Shown here: in pieces, positions 33,181-41,153 of the stretch
How the letters are laid out: every line of letters starts with the position of its first letter
Numbering within the stretch: position 1 is the first letter of the stretch
From: an uncultured Clostridia bacterium
GTDB lineage: Bacteria > Bacillota > Clostridia > Lachnospirales > CAG-274
Length of the DNA stretch: 41,153 nucleotides
Assembly (NCBI GenBank): GCA_947632615.1
Contig: CANRPW010000022.1
Location: forward strand, 1-41,153
Direction: 5' to 3'
Notes under the pieces: model-generated
Databases searched by the model: none
What the model was told of the DNA's origin: nothing
Seen by the model: only the letters and a program-made list of their open reading frames with translations
Made by a program: the position numbers and the translations under genes

Positions 33181-35029
33181 ATTCCTTTTTATTAAAAAAA
33201 TTATATACAGCCTTAGCCGCAGGTCTGTCCATACCCTCGACTAAAGCAAGCTCCTCAACAGATGCTTTTTTAATGCCCTCTATATCGCCGAAATGCTTTA
33301 TAAGCCTTTTACGCCTTACCTCGCCTATGCCCTTGATATCTTCAAGCACAGAGTGAAATTCTTTATTTTCTCTTGCCCGTCTGTGAAATTCTATGGCAAA
33401 GCGGTGGACTTCGTCCTGTATTCTTGTAACGAGTTTAAACCCTTCTGAGCTTGGGGGCAAAAGCACGTCCCGCCCGTTATATATAAGCCCTCTTGTGCGG
33501 TGGCGTGAGTCCTTTACCATACCGCATACAGGCACATTTATGCCGAGCTTTTCAAGTGTCTTTTCTACTATATGCACATGCCCCTTTCCGCCGTCTATAA
33601 ACAGCACACTTGGGAGTATATTAAATTTAGGCTTTTCTGTCCCATCTTCCTTTTCCTTTTTATACCTGAGAAAACGCCTTGTTATGACCTCCTCCATGCT
33701 GGCATAGTCGTTGGGTCCGTACACCGATTTTATTTTAAACTTTCTGTAATCGCTTTTTTTGGGCTTTCCTCCCTCAAACACTACCATTGAAGCCACAGAC
33801 TCAAAGCCCTGTGTGTTTGATATATCGTAAGACTCTATTCTGTCAAGGTCAAAGTCAACGCCCAAAGCCTTTTTTATCTCCTCCAAAGCCCCGGTTGTCC
33901 TGTTATGCTCTCTTTTTAGCTCGTCACCGAATTTGTCAAGTATAAGAGCCGCATTTTTGTCCGCAAGCTCACACAGCTTGTGCTTTTCGCCCTTTTTGGG
34001 GGTGACTATGCTCACCTTCTGCCCTTTTACGGAGCTAAGCCACTGCTCTATTACTTCCCTGTCTTCTATCACAGAGCCTGTAAGAATTTCCTTAGGTATA
34101 AAGGGTGTGCCGCCGTAAAACTGCTTTATAAAGGTCTCTGCGGTGTTCTCTCGCTCCGCTCCTTCGGGGTAGCTGAGCATAAAATGTTCTCTGCCCACAA
34201 GCTTTCCCCCTCTTATGAAGAAAACTTGCACAACAGCATCACCCTCGGCTCTTGCAAGCCCCAAAACATCTCTGTCGCAGTCTGACATACCCTCGACTAC
34301 CTGCTTTTCTCCCAGTCGTTTAATAGCCGCTATGCTGTCTCTTAGCTTTGCTGCCTTTTCATACTCCATATCCTCCGAAGCCTGCGCCATTTCGGCATTT
34401 AAACGCTCCAAAATTTTTTCCTGCCTGCCGTTTAAAAAATCCTCAACGCCGTCGGTATGCTTTTTATATTCTTCCTCGCTTACCCTGCCTGTACAGGGTG
34501 CAATACACCTGCCTATGTGATAGTTAAGACAGGGTCGCTCCTTGCCTATATCAGCGGGAAACTTCTTACGGCATCTTCTCAGCTGCCATACGTTGTTTAT
34601 TATTTCCAGATTTTCCTTCACCATGGCAGAGCTTGTAAATGGCCCGAAATATTTAGCCTTGTCTTTGCCCCTCTGCCTTGTCATTATCACCCGTGGAAAC
34701 ATCTCGTTTGTTGTCAGCTTTATATAGGGGTATGTCTTGTCATCGGTGAGCATTATATTATATTTGGGGCTGTATTTCTTTATAAGATTGTTTTCCAGTA
34801 TGAGCGCTTCCACCTCGCTGTCGGTGATTATATATTCAAAATCGGCAATATGGTTTACCATAGACACTACCTTAACGCTTTTTCCGCCTGAATTTTGAAA
34901 ATACTGTCTTACACGGTTTTTAAGCACCTTAGCCTTGCCCACATATATAACATTGTCCGAATTATCCTTCATTATATAAACTCCCGGCTTGTCCGGCAGC
35001 TCTTTAAGCTTTTTTTCTATATCAGCCAT
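33179..35029 (-). CDS. uvrC: UvrABC excision nuclease subunit C
   Basis: This is the incision nuclease of nucleotide excision repair. The 616-residue length is standard. The N-terminal GIY-YIG nuclease is seen in PGVYIMKD and VIYVGKAKVLKNRVRQYF (about 15-45). A UvrB-interacting UVR segment lies near 200-235 (EDMEYEKAAKLRDSIAAI). The RNase-H-like second nuclease includes SYDISNTQG and LFIDGGKGHV. Paired helix-hairpin-helix motifs close the protein (DIKGIGEVRRKRLIKHFG, VEGMDRPAAKAVYNFF). It is divergent from the SpoVB-like gene. Confidence 0.97.
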   Translation of the reverse strand: MADIEKKLKELPDKPGVYIMKDNSDNVIYVGKAKVLKNRVRQYFQNSGGKSVKVVSMVNHIADFEYIITDSEVEALILENNLIKKYSPKYNIMLTDDKTYPYIKLTTNEMFPRVIMTRQRGKDKAKYFGPFTSSAMVKENLEIINNVWQLRRCRKKFPADIGKERPCLNYHIGRCIAPCTGRVSEEEYKKHTDGVEDFLNGRQEKILERLNAEMAQASEDMEYEKAAKLRDSIAAIKRLGEKQVVEGMSDCDRDVLGLARAEGDAVVQVFFIRGGKLVGREHFMLSYPEGAERENTAETFIKQFYGGTPFIPKEILTGSVIEDREVIEQWLSSVKGQKVSIVTPKKGEKHKLCELADKNAALILDKFGDELKREHNRTTGALEEIKKALGVDFDLDRIESYDISNTQGFESVASMVVFEGGKPKKSDYRKFKIKSVYGPNDYASMEEVITRRFLRYKKEKEDGTEKPKFNILPSVLFIDGGKGHVHIVEKTLEKLGINVPVCGMVKDSRHRTRGLIYNGRDVLLPPSSEGFKLVTRIQDEVHRFAIEFHRRARENKEFHSVLEDIKGIGEVRRKRLIKHFGDIEGIKKASVEELALVEGMDRPAAKAVYNFFNKKE

Positions 35030-35065
35030 TAATACTCACCCCTTTCGCTCCGACTTTCGCTTAAC

Positions 35066-35094
35066 ATTATATCACATAAAATATTTTTTCTCAA
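35066..35094 (-). promoter_or_regulatory. Promoter of uvrC
   Basis: Minus strand: TTGAGA (35089-35094), 17 bases, TATAAT (35066-35071), about 37 bases before the uvrC start. Confidence 0.7.
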
Positions 35095-35162
35095 CAACCG
35101 TAAGGGTTATTATTGATATATACCCGTCATAAAATAAATTATTAGTATATGGCGGTGAGAAA

Positions 35163-36668
35163 ATGGAAAAAGGAAAGGTTATAAAAGGCGCTTTCATATT
35201 AACAGGCGCAAACATAATAACAAGAATATTGGGCTTTTTTTACAGAGTATATATGGCAGACACCATAGGCGCCGAGGGTATGGGCTTATATCAGCTTATA
35301 ATGCCACTTTATATGCTCGTATGGAGTCTGACCTCCTCAGGCTTTTCCACTGCCATATCAAAGCTCACGGCGGCAGAAAACGCCGCAAAAAAAGACCCTC
35401 GCCCCATACTTCGCTGCGCCGCCCTGCTCTCCGTTTCTTTAAGCATAGTTATAGGCGTGGTTATACATAAAAAAGCCGATTTTATAGCCATACACCTTCT
35501 GAATGACGAAAGATGTGCCCTTTCACTTCATCTCATCAGCTTTTGCTTTCCTTTTATGGCGCTTGGCTCTTGCGTAAGAGGTTATTTTTTTGGTATGCAA
35601 AACTCCCTGCCCCCTGCGGTAAGTCAGGTGGCAGAGCAGATAACAAGAATGGCAGTCATATTTGCCATTGGCTCGCTGCTTATTCCCGGGGGCATAGAAT
35701 ACGCCTGCGCAGCTGCCGTAACAGGTATGTGCGTAGGCGAAATAGTTTCCTGCATATATGTTGTTATCTGCTATATAACAAGGCGAAAGCCCACAGCAAG
35801 GCTTAAGGGGCTGTCAAAAAAAGCCGCCTGCAAATCAATTCTTTGGGTGGCAGTCCCCCTTACACTGAACCGCCTTGCCTCATCACTGCTTTCCACCTTT
35901 GAAAACATATTAATACCCTCGCGCCTTATGCTGTACGGACTTACCAAAACAGAAGCCGTCAGCGAATTTGGCAGGCTCACAGGTATGGCTATGCCCCTTC
36001 TTATGTTTCCCTCGTCATTTCTTACGGCGGTTTCCATAACCATAGTCCCTGCCATATCGGAGACCTGCGAAAGACACAATGTCAAAACCTTAAAGACCAC
36101 CATAGAAAAATCAATACTGTTCGCTGCCATAACAGGCTTTGCCGCCTCCGCCCTGTTCATATCATTACCCGGTGAAATAAGCTCGCTTATATACGGCGAT
36201 GCCTCCATAGGCAATATTCTCTTTATGCTGGGCTTTATAAGCCCCTTTATGTATGTGAATGTAATACTTGCAGGCATTTTAAACGGGCTTGGAGAGCAAA
36301 ACGCCATATTTATAAACGGTCTTACAGGCTCTGTTATCTGCCTGTCTTTTGTGTGGTTTGCAGTCCCCCGCCTTGGCATTTACGGCTGCATATTGGGAAA
36401 CCTTGTTTCTATGACGGTAGTTTCTTCACTAAACATACATAAAGTCAGTAAAAACGTAGATCTTGGCTTAAATGCCGCCGACATATTCATAAAGCCCCTG
36501 CTGATATCAATGTTTTGCATATTTGCGGTAAGGCTTATAAAGCCAATGATACACCTTCCGAAAAATATATCCACTATACTCTGCGCCGCCGCTATGTCGG
36601 CAATGTTTGCCCTGCTGCTGCTTATCACAGGCACAGTGTCAACAGCCGACCTTAAGCGCATATCTTAA
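35163..36668 (+). CDS. Polysaccharide/lipid flippase, SpoVB-like (MVF/MATE superfamily)
   Basis: This integral membrane protein has 501 residues and about fourteen hydrophobic helices. Features include KGAFILTGANIITRILGFFYRVYMADTIGAEGMGLYQLIMPLY at the start, typical of the SpoVB/PST flippase group, and the internal VPLTLNRLASSLLSTFENILIPSRL. Such proteins move lipid-linked precursors across the membrane; SpoVB is needed for the spore cortex in Bacillus. The GGTGAG ribosome site lies just before the ATG. The gene is divergent from uvrC and convergent with the Nif11-like gene, 4 bases apart. Sporulation role inferred. Confidence 0.88.
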   Translation: MEKGKVIKGAFILTGANIITRILGFFYRVYMADTIGAEGMGLYQLIMPLYMLVWSLTSSGFSTAISKLTAAENAAKKDPRPILRCAALLSVSLSIVIGVVIHKKADFIAIHLLNDERCALSLHLISFCFPFMALGSCVRGYFFGMQNSLPPAVSQVAEQITRMAVIFAIGSLLIPGGIEYACAAAVTGMCVGEIVSCIYVVICYITRRKPTARLKGLSKKAACKSILWVAVPLTLNRLASSLLSTFENILIPSRLMLYGLTKTEAVSEFGRLTGMAMPLLMFPSSFLTAVSITIVPAISETCERHNVKTLKTTIEKSILFAAITGFAASALFISLPGEISSLIYGDASIGNILFMLGFISPFMYVNVILAGILNGLGEQNAIFINGLTGSVICLSFVWFAVPRLGIYGCILGNLVSMTVVSSLNIHKVSKNVDLGLNAADIFIKPLLISMFCIFAVRLIKPMIHLPKNISTILCAAAMSAMFALLLLITGTVSTADLKRIS

Positions 36669-36672
36669 TAGC

Positions 36673-36942
36673 TCAATATTTGATGGCTGCAAAAAATTCC
36701 TCATAAGCATCGCCCCAACCGTCAAGGGGTCCGTCAGCTCCGCCGTTGCAGCTCTTTAAAAGATTTCCCCTTGTAAAGTCTTCGTGAGAAAGAAGATCCC
36801 CAAGCGTTATGGGAAAGCCCAGTTTAGTTGCCGTTTCGCAAAATGCCGCCGCAGGGTCGGCAGCTTCTCTTGTTTTAAGCATAGCCGCCTTAATGCTCTC
36901 GTCACGCCGGGCGGCTATAGTCAGCTTTGTCATAATATCCAT
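36673..36942 (-). CDS. Small Nif11-like protein (possible RiPP precursor)
   Basis: This 89-residue product has an amphipathic N-terminal half (TIAARRDESIKAAMLKTREA, then AAFCETATKLGFPITLGDLLS). That resembles the leader domain of the Nif11 family, in which a conserved leader precedes a variable core. A Cys-Asn-Gly-Gly-Ala stretch follows near residue 65, and the last ~20 residues are acidic and aromatic (ADGPLDGWGDAYEEFF). In RiPP systems a GG often marks leader cleavage. No modification or export genes are nearby, so a free-standing Nif11 domain protein is as likely. AGGAGG lies 9 bases upstream. It has its own promoter with a terminator in its leader. Confidence 0.6.
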   Translation of the reverse strand: MDIMTKLTIAARRDESIKAAMLKTREAADPAAAFCETATKLGFPITLGDLLSHEDFTRGNLLKSCNGGADGPLDGWGDAYEEFFAAIKY

Positions 36943-36957
36943 AAATTTACACCTCCT

Positions 36958-36988
36958 ATAAAAAAGGCAGTCCTTAAAAGACTGCCCC
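36958..36988 (-). terminator. Hairpin terminator between araB and the Nif11-like gene
   Basis: On the minus strand GGCAGTC (36986-36980) pairs with GACTGCC (36972-36966), followed by TTTTTT (36965-36960). It ends the ara transcript 50 bases after the kinase stop. It also lies downstream of the next gene's promoter, so it sits in that gene's leader right before AGGAGG. Confidence 0.88.
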
Positions 36989-37001
36989 TTTGCTGATATT
37001 T

Positions 37002-37030
37002 ATTATAAACCTATGTAAATAATTTTTCAA
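37002..37030 (-). promoter_or_regulatory. Promoter of the Nif11-like gene
   Basis: Minus strand: TTGAAA (37025-37030), 17 bases, TATAAT (37002-37007). The predicted start (near 36995) lies just upstream of the hairpin terminator, giving an attenuator-like layout. Confidence 0.7.
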
Positions 37031-37034
37031 GTAT

Positions 37035-38627
37035 TTATTTAAGACTCGTTACAGCAGCCTTCTCTATAGAAAGTCCGCTCTTATAGCGCTCCATAAATTT
37101 ATCAAAGCTCCTGACATCCCGGGGATCAGGCTCTACAGTCTCGCCCTTGTTCCCACCGAAGACTTTATTCTGCAAATAGTCGCCAAGACTTTCACCCTTG
37201 CCGTATAGCATATATGCGGCTAAAAGAGCCATGCCCCAGGCGCCGCCTTCACCTGCTGTCTTCATAACGGAAACAGACGTATTCATTGCCCCTGCCAAAA
37301 ATCTCTGTCCAACACCCTTAGTCTTGAAAAAGCCGCCGTGTCCCGTAATACGGTCAACGCTTGCATGCTCCTCCTTTATAAGAATGTCAAGCCCTACCTT
37401 AAGTGTAGCAAGAGCCGAATATATATTTACCTTCATAAAATTGGCAAGACTCAGCCTGCTGTCGGGCATACGCACAAATAAGGGTCTGCCTTCCGAAAGC
37501 TCCGTGATAGGCTCTCCCGAAAAATAGTTGTAGGCAAGAAGCTCGCCCAAGTCGTCGTCGCCCTCTAAGGCTTTTTTGAAAAGTGTTTCAAAAAGCTGAC
37601 CTTTGTCTATGTTCATTCCCATAGTCTTTGCGAAGTCCTCAAATAAGCCTACCCAGGCATTAAGGTCTGAAGTGCAGTTGTTGCAATGCACCATAGCCAC
37701 AGCATCCCCTGCAGGGGTAGTGACCATATCTATCTCTGTATGCACCTTGCTAAGCTCCTTTTCAAGAGCTATCATAGCAAATACAGATGTGCCCGCAGAA
37801 ACATTCCCCGTACGGGGTTCAACACTGTTTGTGGCAGCCATGCCTGTTCCCGCATCTCCCTCGGGAGGACACAGCGGACAGCCCGCCTCAAGCTCGCCCT
37901 CGGGGTCAAGTAAAGCCGCACCCTCTTTGGTAAGTACGCCAGCCTTCTCCCCTGCAACAAGCACCTTAGGCAGTACATCCCCTATCTTCCAGCGGTATCC
38001 CTTAGGGGCTATGAGCTTATCAAATTTGTCAAGCATAACCTTGTTGTAGTCCTTAGTGGTCGAGTCTATAGGAAACATACCCGAAGCACTGCCGACTCCA
38101 AGTACCTTCTCTCCCGTAAGCAGCAGGTGTATATAGCCGTCAAGGGTAGTGAGAAAATCAAGTCTTTCTACATGCTCCTCTTTATTGAGTATAGCCTGAT
38201 AAAGGTGCGCAATGCTCCATCTTTGAGGGATATTAAAGTTAAAAAGCTCTGTAAGAGCCTCTGCCGCCTCCCCCGTCATGGTGTTTCGCCATGTACGGAA
38301 GGGAACAAGTAGCTCACCCTTTTCATCAAATGCTAAATAACCGTGCATCATAGCGCTAAATCCCATAGCCCCAAGCCTTTTAATGCTGACCCCGTACTTT
38401 TCATTTACGTCTTTTTTAAGGCTTTTATAACAGCTCTTAAGCCCTGTAATAATGTCCTCTATAGAATATGTCCAAATGCCGTTTTCCAAACGGTTTTCCC
38501 AGTCATGAGTTCCCGAAGCTATAGGCTCATTTTTCTCGTCCGTAAGCACAGCCTTTATTCTTGTAGAGCCAAACTCAATGCCCAAAACAGCCCTTCCGTT
38601 TATAATTGTGGATTTTCCGTCGCTCAT
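37035..38627 (-). CDS. FGGY-family sugar kinase, probable L-ribulokinase
   Basis: This enzyme probably phosphorylates L-ribulose to L-ribulose-5-phosphate, step two of arabinose use. The 530-residue protein has the FGGY/hexokinase fold: [15 protein letters not shown] (phosphate-1 loop, about 16-30), [44 protein letters not shown] (phosphate-2), and [25 protein letters not shown] (adenosine region). It differs from the classical Bacillus AraB sequence type, so ribulokinase is assigned mainly from its place after araA and araD. It is the last gene of the ara operon, 26 bases after araD, ahead of a clear terminator. Confidence 0.82.
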   Translation of the reverse strand: MSDGKSTIINGRAVLGIEFGSTRIKAVLTDEKNEPIASGTHDWENRLENGIWTYSIEDIITGLKSCYKSLKKDVNEKYGVSIKRLGAMGFSAMMHGYLAFDEKGELLVPFRTWRNTMTGEAAEALTELFNFNIPQRWSIAHLYQAILNKEEHVERLDFLTTLDGYIHLLLTGEKVLGVGSASGMFPIDSTTKDYNKVMLDKFDKLIAPKGYRWKIGDVLPKVLVAGEKAGVLTKEGAALLDPEGELEAGCPLCPPEGDAGTGMAATNSVEPRTGNVSAGTSVFAMIALEKELSKVHTEIDMVTTPAGDAVAMVHCNNCTSDLNAWVGLFEDFAKTMGMNIDKGQLFETLFKKALEGDDDLGELLAYNYFSGEPITELSEGRPLFVRMPDSRLSLANFMKVNIYSALATLKVGLDILIKEEHASVDRITGHGGFFKTKGVGQRFLAGAMNTSVSVMKTAGEGGAWGMALLAAYMLYGKGESLGDYLQNKVFGGNKGETVEPDPRDVRSFDKFMERYKSGLSIEKAAVTSLK

Positions 38628-38653
38628 AAAATCATACCTCCGTTTTTACAGGC

Positions 38654-39349
38654 TTAATTCTGTCCGTAATATGCCCCTGCGCCGTGCTTTCTGAAGTAGT
38701 GTTTGTCCTGAAGTGATTTAGGGGCAGGTCTTACTCCCGGCTCTATAAGCTCGGCACGGTATGCCATTTTAGCCACCTCTTCAAGCACAACGGCATTGTG
38801 CACAGCCTCATGAGGGTCTTTTCCCCAGGCAAAAGGACCATGGTTTTTGCAAAGCACAGCAGGCACTGCCATAGGGTCTTTGCCTGTTTTTCTGAAAAGC
38901 TCCGCAATAAGCAAGCCCGTATTCTTTTCGTAGGCTTCCTCAATTTCCTCTTTTGTAAGACATCTTGCGCAGGGTATCTCGCCGTACATATAGTCTGCAT
39001 GAGTAGTGCCATAACAGGGAATACTTCTTCCCGCCTGCGCCCAGCTTGTGGCATAAGACGAATGTGTATGCACTATACCCCCTATATGGGGAAAAGCCTT
39101 GTAAAGCTCCAAATGGGTGGGAGTGTCGGAGGAAGGCTTATACCTTCCCTCAACTCTGTTTCCCTCCATATCCATAACCACCATATCCTCAGCCGACATT
39201 TTCTCATAATCAACGCCGCTGGGCTTTATTACAAACAAGCCCTTTTCACGGTCTATGCCGCTGACGTTTCCCCAGGTAAAGGTAACAAGCCCATATTTCG
39301 GAAGCAGCATATTAGCCTCAAAAACCTTCTTTTTAAGCTCTTCAAGCAT
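38654..39349 (-). CDS. araD: L-ribulose-5-phosphate 4-epimerase
   Basis: This zinc enzyme epimerises L-ribulose-5-phosphate to D-xylulose-5-phosphate, which enters the pentose phosphate pathway. The 231 residues are standard for the class II aldolase-like fold. Visible motifs are [25 protein letters not shown] (Asp75), the zinc ligands of VHTHSSYA (His94, His96) and KNHGPFAWG (third zinc His). It lies 18 bases after araA and shares its transcript. Confidence 0.96.
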   Translation of the reverse strand: MLEELKKKVFEANMLLPKYGLVTFTWGNVSGIDREKGLFVIKPSGVDYEKMSAEDMVVMDMEGNRVEGRYKPSSDTPTHLELYKAFPHIGGIVHTHSSYATSWAQAGRSIPCYGTTHADYMYGEIPCARCLTKEEIEEAYEKNTGLLIAELFRKTGKDPMAVPAVLCKNHGPFAWGKDPHEAVHNAVVLEEVAKMAYRAELIEPGVRPAPKSLQDKHYFRKHGAGAYYGQN

Positions 39350-39367
39350 ATAAATGCCCCCTTTTTA

Positions 39368-40852
39368 TTATCTGTAAAGCATAGAATTCCACTTAAGCTC
39401 GTTCTTGAATTCTCTTATTCTTGTGTTTTCATCAATAACAACGCTTTCTATGCCCATAGCATCAGCCCAGTCTACCATCTGCTCTGCAGTCAGGTCGTAT
39501 GAAAATGCGGTGTGATGTGCGCCGCCTGCCAATATCCATGCCTCTACGCCTACCTGAAGGTTTGGCTTGGGCTGCCAAAATGCTGTGGCAACGGGCAGCT
39601 TAGGCATAGGCTTTTCAACCTTCTTACATTCAACTGCATTTATAATAAGACGGAAGCGTGTTCCAAGGTCTACAAGAGAAGCTGCAATACCGTCCCCTGT
39701 CTTTGAAGTGAATACAAGACGTGCGGGGTCTTCTCTGTTGCCCATTGAAAGAGGTGATACCTTAATTGAGATAGGTCCGTCAGACACAGTAGGACAAACT
39801 TCAAGCATGTGTGACTCAAGAGCGCCCTGCTTGCCTGCAATAAGATTGTATGTATAGTCCTCCATAAATGAACTGCCCTTAGAGCCTTCCATTCCCTTTG
39901 TCATGAGCTTCATAAGCCTTACCATAGCCGCAGTTTTCCAGTCGCCCTCTGCGCCGAAGCCATAGCCCTTTTCCATAAGTCTTTGTATGGCAAGTCCCGG
40001 AACCTGCTTAAGTCCGCCGAGCATACCAAAGTGAGTAACAATGGCGTGATAATTTCCGTCTTTAAGGAATTTTTCCGCCCCAAGCTCTATAGCTGCCTGA
40101 ACAGCCACATGTCTGCGGAATTCCTCGGGATCTCTGTCCTCATACAGTATGTTATATTTGCTGTAATACTCCTCAACAAGAGCCTCAACATCTCCCTTAG
40201 GAACAGCCTCTACATAATCAACAAGGTCGTTTACACAATAATGATCCACTTCCCAGCCGAATTTTATCTGCGCCTCAACCTTGTCGCCTTCCGTTACGGC
40301 AACATTGTTCATATTGTCGCCTACACGGCAAACACGAATGTGAGAAGACTCCACAATGCCTATAGCTGTTCTCATCCACTTAGCAAGTCTGTCACAAACA
40401 CTTGGCTCAGCCCAATGTCCGAATATTATTTTTCTTTCAATTCCCATACGGCTGACAATATGACCGTACTCTCTGTCGCCGTGAGCAGACTGGTTTTCGT
40501 TCATAAAGTCCATATCAATAGTATCATAAGGAATTTCATCATTAAATTGTGTAGCCAGATGGCAAAGAGGCTTTCTCAGCTCTCTGAGTCCGTTTATCCA
40601 CATTTTTGCAGGTGAAAAGGTGTGCATCCATGTAATAACACCTGCGCACTCAAGGTCGCTGTTAGCCTCGTTAAGAGTCCTTCTTATACTCTCCTGAGTA
40701 ATAAGAGTAGGTTTAAGAACTATCTCAAAAGGAATAGCCTTTTCCTTATTCAGCATTTCAACTATCTTAGCCGAATTTGCCGCTACCTTTTTAAGACATT
40801 CATCTCCGTAAAGATCCTGCGATCCTGTACAAAACCAAAATTTATAATCCAT
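39368..40852 (-). CDS. araA: L-arabinose isomerase
   Basis: This enzyme converts L-arabinose to L-ribulose, the first step in arabinose use. The 494 residues cover the full family: FWFCTGSQDLYGDECL at the start, TWMHTFSPAKMWINGL, HLATQFNDEIPYDTIDMDFMNENQSAHGDREYG, GLKQVPGLAIQRLMEKGYGFGAEGDWKTAA (metal-binding Glu) and LAGGAHHTAFSYD near the end. AGGAGG stands 7 bases before the ATG. It heads the araA-araD-kinase operon. No clear promoter is found in the ~120 bases between it and the G-rich repeat. Confidence 0.97.
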   Translation of the reverse strand: MDYKFWFCTGSQDLYGDECLKKVAANSAKIVEMLNKEKAIPFEIVLKPTLITQESIRRTLNEANSDLECAGVITWMHTFSPAKMWINGLRELRKPLCHLATQFNDEIPYDTIDMDFMNENQSAHGDREYGHIVSRMGIERKIIFGHWAEPSVCDRLAKWMRTAIGIVESSHIRVCRVGDNMNNVAVTEGDKVEAQIKFGWEVDHYCVNDLVDYVEAVPKGDVEALVEEYYSKYNILYEDRDPEEFRRHVAVQAAIELGAEKFLKDGNYHAIVTHFGMLGGLKQVPGLAIQRLMEKGYGFGAEGDWKTAAMVRLMKLMTKGMEGSKGSSFMEDYTYNLIAGKQGALESHMLEVCPTVSDGPISIKVSPLSMGNREDPARLVFTSKTGDGIAASLVDLGTRFRLIINAVECKKVEKPMPKLPVATAFWQPKPNLQVGVEAWILAGGAHHTAFSYDLTAEQMVDWADAMGIESVVIDENTRIREFKNELKWNSMLYR

Positions 40853-41153
40853 AAATTGACCTCCTATACAAATATTATCTGCCGGTTTCGCCCAACATCA
40901 CCCCATAAGCCACAGCGACACCGCCCCCTAAACTATCGGTACCACCAATACCCAAAGTGACTACCACAGCGGCTCTGGAGCAGGGTGGGTGGGTGGGGTT
41001 TTGAAGGCTTGCGTACCGCCCCGAATAACATACCGAAACTAAAGCCCTCGCCAATAAGCCCCGGTCACCGACTTACCCTTTTGCCATAAACTGCTCTTAT
41101 ATTGCAATAAATTTAAAATTGCCAACAATACCATCGTTGTTAAATGGGTGGGT
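40853..41153. other. Non-coding right end of the window
   Basis: This gap holds the araA ribosome site, the G-rich repeat and otherwise featureless sequence. I see no convincing ORF, terminator or consensus promoter. The final bases (ATGGGTGGGT) look like the start of another G-run. Confidence 0.6.
40969..41019 (+). repeat. G-rich end repeat, right copy (G-quadruplex-like)
   Basis: This matches 4-54 in direct orientation. Positions 40983-40998 read GGGTGGGTGGGTGGGG, an ideal short-loop G-quadruplex sequence. The same tail follows (TTTTGAAGGC, T, TGCGTACCGC). It lies about 117 bases upstream of araA on the opposite strand sense. Confidence 0.8.

Noticed and set aside
35771..36379. 202-aa open frame on the minus strand
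   Set aside because: It is antisense to the SpoVB-like flippase; hydrophobic codons read backwards commonly give long open frames.

Overview
The window reads as chromosomal DNA of a low-GC, spore-forming, carbohydrate-degrading gut clostridium. Supporting signs are AGGAGG-type ribosome binding sites, near-consensus TTGACA/TATAAT promoters, sporulation or spore-wall type genes (yunB, a SpoVB-like flippase, a LysM-GH18 cortex-lytic type hydrolase), and the Firmicutes order yicC-remA-gmk-rpoZ-priA-def-fmt-yugP. A dockerin-bearing pectinesterase, an araA-araD-araB cluster and xylA point to pectin, arabinan and xylan sugars as food. A Monoglobus-like pectin degrader is a reasonable guess, but it is only inference. 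No phage, IS, CRISPR array or obvious genomic island is visible. Both ends of the window carry the same G-rich repeat, so it may be an assembly contig that ended in repeats.

Layout. 1-374: repeat-rich non-coding DNA (G-rich repeat plus two-hairpin element A). 375-3436 (-): amino-acid ABC importer operon. 3736-5199 (-): small membrane protein and a DUF1015 protein. 5392-9618 (+): xylA, an MscS channel with a DUF951 protein, a lipoprotein and a DUF3089 lipoprotein. 9702-16453 (-): YycH-like protein, secreted protein behind a WalR-type box, a very large dockerin pectinesterase with a ~320-nt leader, LysM-GH18 hydrolase. 16578-18775: secreted metalloprotease (+) meeting yunB (-). 18954-25805 (+): class A PBP, a 39-aa basic protein, fruK, a GT4 glycosyltransferase and a DUF554 protein, with a small membrane protein on the minus strand. 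25981-32610 (-): yicC-to-yugP housekeeping operon. 32767-33030 (-): three tRNAs (Gly, Gln, Gln). 33179-36668: uvrC (-) and SpoVB-like flippase (+). 36673-40852 (-): Nif11-like small protein, then araB-type kinase, araD, araA. 40853-41153: non-coding, with the second G-rich repeat.

How the genes work together. The pectinesterase demethylates pectin outside the cell. Arabinose released from pectin side chains would pass through AraA, AraB and AraD to xylulose-5-phosphate. XylA brings xylose towards the same pathway and FruK feeds glycolysis. PBP, GT4, the GH18 hydrolase and the WalR/YycH-like features concern the envelope.

The most unusual content is a family of intergenic elements (A 147-287, B 22066-22188, C 23239-23336, D 24903-25044, E 25835-25969 in reverse). 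Each is a pair of adjacent, nearly perfect GC-rich hairpins with stems of 15 to 45 bp. Stem sequences differ completely between copies, while the architecture, the short junction GRCC-N(2-5)-GGG and parts of the flanks are shared. I do not recognise this family.
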